From CAWBRT01 sp963819175 (GTDB lineage Bacteria > Acidobacteriota > Terriglobia > Terriglobales > Acidobacteriaceae), in the NCBI GenBank assembly GCA_963819175.1, contig CAWFVJ010000014.1, forward strand, positions 69,907-133,906: DNA of 64,000 bases, read 5' to 3'. Positions 62,609-64,000 of this stretch are shown in pieces (the first letter of the stretch is position 1; each line of letters begins with the position of its first letter). The position numbers and the translations under genes were made by a program. The notes under the pieces were generated by a model. It was given only the letters and a program-made list of their open reading frames with translations. It did not search any database and was not told where the DNA came from.

Positions 62609-63367
62609 CTATAGCGAGAAAGCTTTTAGTTCATCGGGCCAGTACGGTGTCTTTTCCGTGCCAGGAACCTTTGCATAGACTGGAATGCCGTCTGCCTCAA
62701 CGCATGGGGAGAAACTCCCCGGGCGACTAGCGAGGCAGCCAACCATGAAATTGATGCTGCCGTCTCGCTCGAAGGTCAGGTTCTGGGCGTGAGATCGACC
62801 GTCAGCATCCCGGCCATAAGTGCAGATGAAGCCATTCGGCCAGTATGCGCGGAAGCCCGTCAGCAGGTCGCCGTCGAAGGTAAATTCCAGCAGGCCCTTG
62901 TAACGGGAATCGAACGGCAGGAACTTGTCCCGGAAGCTGGTAAAGGAGCGGCAAGCTCGTTTATACAGCGCGATCAACGCAGAGTGAAACGCAAATGCTT
63001 CGCTCGTGACCTCCGCCAGCGCGGCAAACGTGATCATGGGCGTGTTACATCCCTCTTCCTTCGAGAAGCGCGAACCTGAAAGCAGACGCATACTGCCGTC
63101 GTGAAGCGCGTAATCTGAGTGATAGACAGCGTTCCTGATGACCGGATCGTAGATCCCGCGCAACGCTTTCCCGACGTCGGGCAGTCCGGCATTTACCGAA
63201 AGCTCCTCGATCTCAGCGATCTTCTTCTCTGGACTCGCCGGCTTGATCTGCTTCAAAACCTTCTTCCGAACGATCGGCGTGGCTAGATGGGCGAACGGCT
63301 CGGTCGCATACTTTCTGCCTGTCCGCAGCCGGAGTAGGTTGGCTAGCAGTTCGTAAGGCAGGTTCAT
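62609..63367 (-). CDS. Hypothetical protein, C-terminal part
   Basis: Not recognised. MNLPYELLANLLRLRTGRKYA opens a 252-residue stretch with a helical first half and a beta-rich second half (YKGLLEFTFDGDLLTGFRAYWPNGFICTYG, NLTFERDGSINFMVG). The same frame continues upstream of the ATG as SPARPDLYCHITE, which looks natural, so this is probably the end of a longer protein whose beginning is at 63364-63686 in other frames. Confidence 0.55.
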   Translation of the reverse strand: MNLPYELLANLLRLRTGRKYATEPFAHLATPIVRKKVLKQIKPASPEKKIAEIEELSVNAGLPDVGKALRGIYDPVIRNAVYHSDYALHDGSMRLLSGSRFSKEEGCNTPMITFAALAEVTSEAFAFHSALIALYKRACRSFTSFRDKFLPFDSRYKGLLEFTFDGDLLTGFRAYWPNGFICTYGRDADGRSHAQNLTFERDGSINFMVGCLASRPGSFSPCVEADGIPVYAKVPGTEKTPYWPDELKAFSL

Positions 63368-63686
63368 CTCGGTGATGTGGCAGTACAGATCAGGGCGAGC
63401 CGGGCTTGGGTGTTCTCTGGCTGAGGGAACTTGTCGGTCGGAAGATCTATCGACTGCAGGTTCTTCAGGTCTTCGAGCAACGCCATCGACTCGTCGTACG
63501 AGTCCAGCCGGTATCCCTCATGCCGTTTGCCCGCACCAGCGTGCATACAACCTCGAACGTCAGATCGACGCGGTTGAAGGCGTCGTCCCAGAACAGCGGG
63601 TTCAGAATGTCCGCATAGTGGCGCATGCGGCTCACAGGCGCCGGAGATGAACTGTCCATTGGAGGGTTTGAGTCGGTATCTGGCAT
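63364..63686 (-). CDS. Hypothetical protein, N-terminal part (frame break near 63530)
   Basis: MPDTDSNPPMDSSS at 63686 leads to RMRHYADILNPLFWDDAFNRVDLTFEVVCTL, then a missing base near 63530 moves the protein to GKRHEGYRLDSYDESMALL and DLKNLQSIDLPTDKF. A further missing base near 63385 would connect it to the gene at 62609-63367. If instead the stop at 63364 is real, the two overlap by ATGA. Function unknown. Confidence 0.5.
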
Positions 63687-64000
63687 AGGGTAATGGTAAA
63701 CCTGCTTACAGCAAGAAAGGCAAAACTGGCGACAGCTTCGATGGCGACGGATTGCCCGGCCTCTGGATAATTTTCGGATTGTACCGACAATTGTCGGAAG
63801 CCGCGACGGACCCGCGCTCGGTCTTAAAATCCAATCGACCTATCAGCACGTCGAGCACGCCGGAAGGATTTAGGCGAGCTGGTCGGGAGGAATTCCTTCC
63901 TGACCATTGTCGGGTTATGCGATGTAAGGGGAAACTTCCGGAAATGTGCCGTTTGATATCAAGCACTTACGAGTTGCTGGAATCAGCCTTTTATTGACCA
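63687..64000. other. Window-end intergenic region
   Basis: 314 bases with no gene that I can support. It contains the perfect palindrome CCGACAATTGTCGG (63784-63797), and a half-site CCATTGTCGG recurs at 63903-63912. Confidence 0.4.

Noticed and set aside
63706..63966. 86-codon minus-strand frame at the window end
   Set aside because: No ribosome site and no protein-like pattern; it overlaps palindromic intergenic DNA.

Overview
The window is GC-rich and densely coded, with short intergenic gaps and genes on both strands. It looks like a chromosomal segment of an acidobacterium (Acidobacteriota, probably Terriglobia). That placement is an inference from the gene mix: secreted DUF2844/DUF3443 and DUF5818-like proteins, the Bcp, RsmB, Fmt, Def and AroC sequences, and dispersed palindromic repeats. 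There is no rRNA, tRNA, CRISPR array, phage block or intact insertion sequence that I can see.

Layout. 0.3-2.2 kb: pyrK-pyrD. 2.3-4.5 kb: a PilZ protein and a B12-binding radical SAM enzyme. 4.7-5.0 kb: a palindromic repeat, then two strong hairpins, the second a textbook terminator with no gene in front of it. 5.1-8.5 kb: a DUF2461 protein and a nickel/cobalt ECF transporter (cbiMQO-type). 8.9-19.7 kb: a probable oxalate-use region with a frameshifted ThDP enzyme, a secreted phosphodiesterase-like protein, a zinc-ribbon AAA ATPase, an OxlT-like transporter, three genes of a 2-oxoacid:ferredoxin oxidoreductase carrying the residues I recall as specific to oxalate oxidoreductase, and a GntR/FadR regulator. 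19.8-25.4 kb: a membrane protein, an HExxH protein and a tetraheme cytochrome / Fe-S protein / NrfD electron-transfer operon. Three GTGA-N6-TCAC sites lie in the gaps of this part. 25.5-31.7 kb: SDR, cupin, rsmB, fmt, def, aroC. 32.1-34.5 kb: histidine kinase and NarL-type regulator. 34.5-38.5 kb: hydrolase, YhaM-like nuclease, SurA-like isomerase. 39-41.3 kb: secreted proteins and a Bcp peroxiredoxin whose peroxidatic cysteine codon is TGA. 42-47.6 kb: nicotinate phosphoribosyltransferase, a sugar-nucleotide epimerase, a second B12 radical SAM enzyme and UDP-glucose dehydrogenase. 48-49.7 kb: molybdenum cofactor genes mog and moaA. 49.9-52.4 kb: tcuA-tcuB (tricarballylate-type). 52.5-64 kb: small membrane, secreted and hypothetical proteins, many with broken frames.

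The most striking observation is the candidate selenoprotein at 40785-41246. A single in-frame TGA sits exactly where Bcp enzymes have their peroxidatic Cys, the resolving Cys is kept, and a hairpin with a GUU apical loop starts 9 bases after the TGA, as expected of a bacterial SECIS element. The second is the oxalate oxidoreductase operon.

Caution: at least ten genes need a one-base correction to read through, and most of these are single extra bases near short homopolymers. This suggests uncorrected insertion errors rather than mass pseudogene formation, so broken genes are described as probable full-length proteins with a frame problem.
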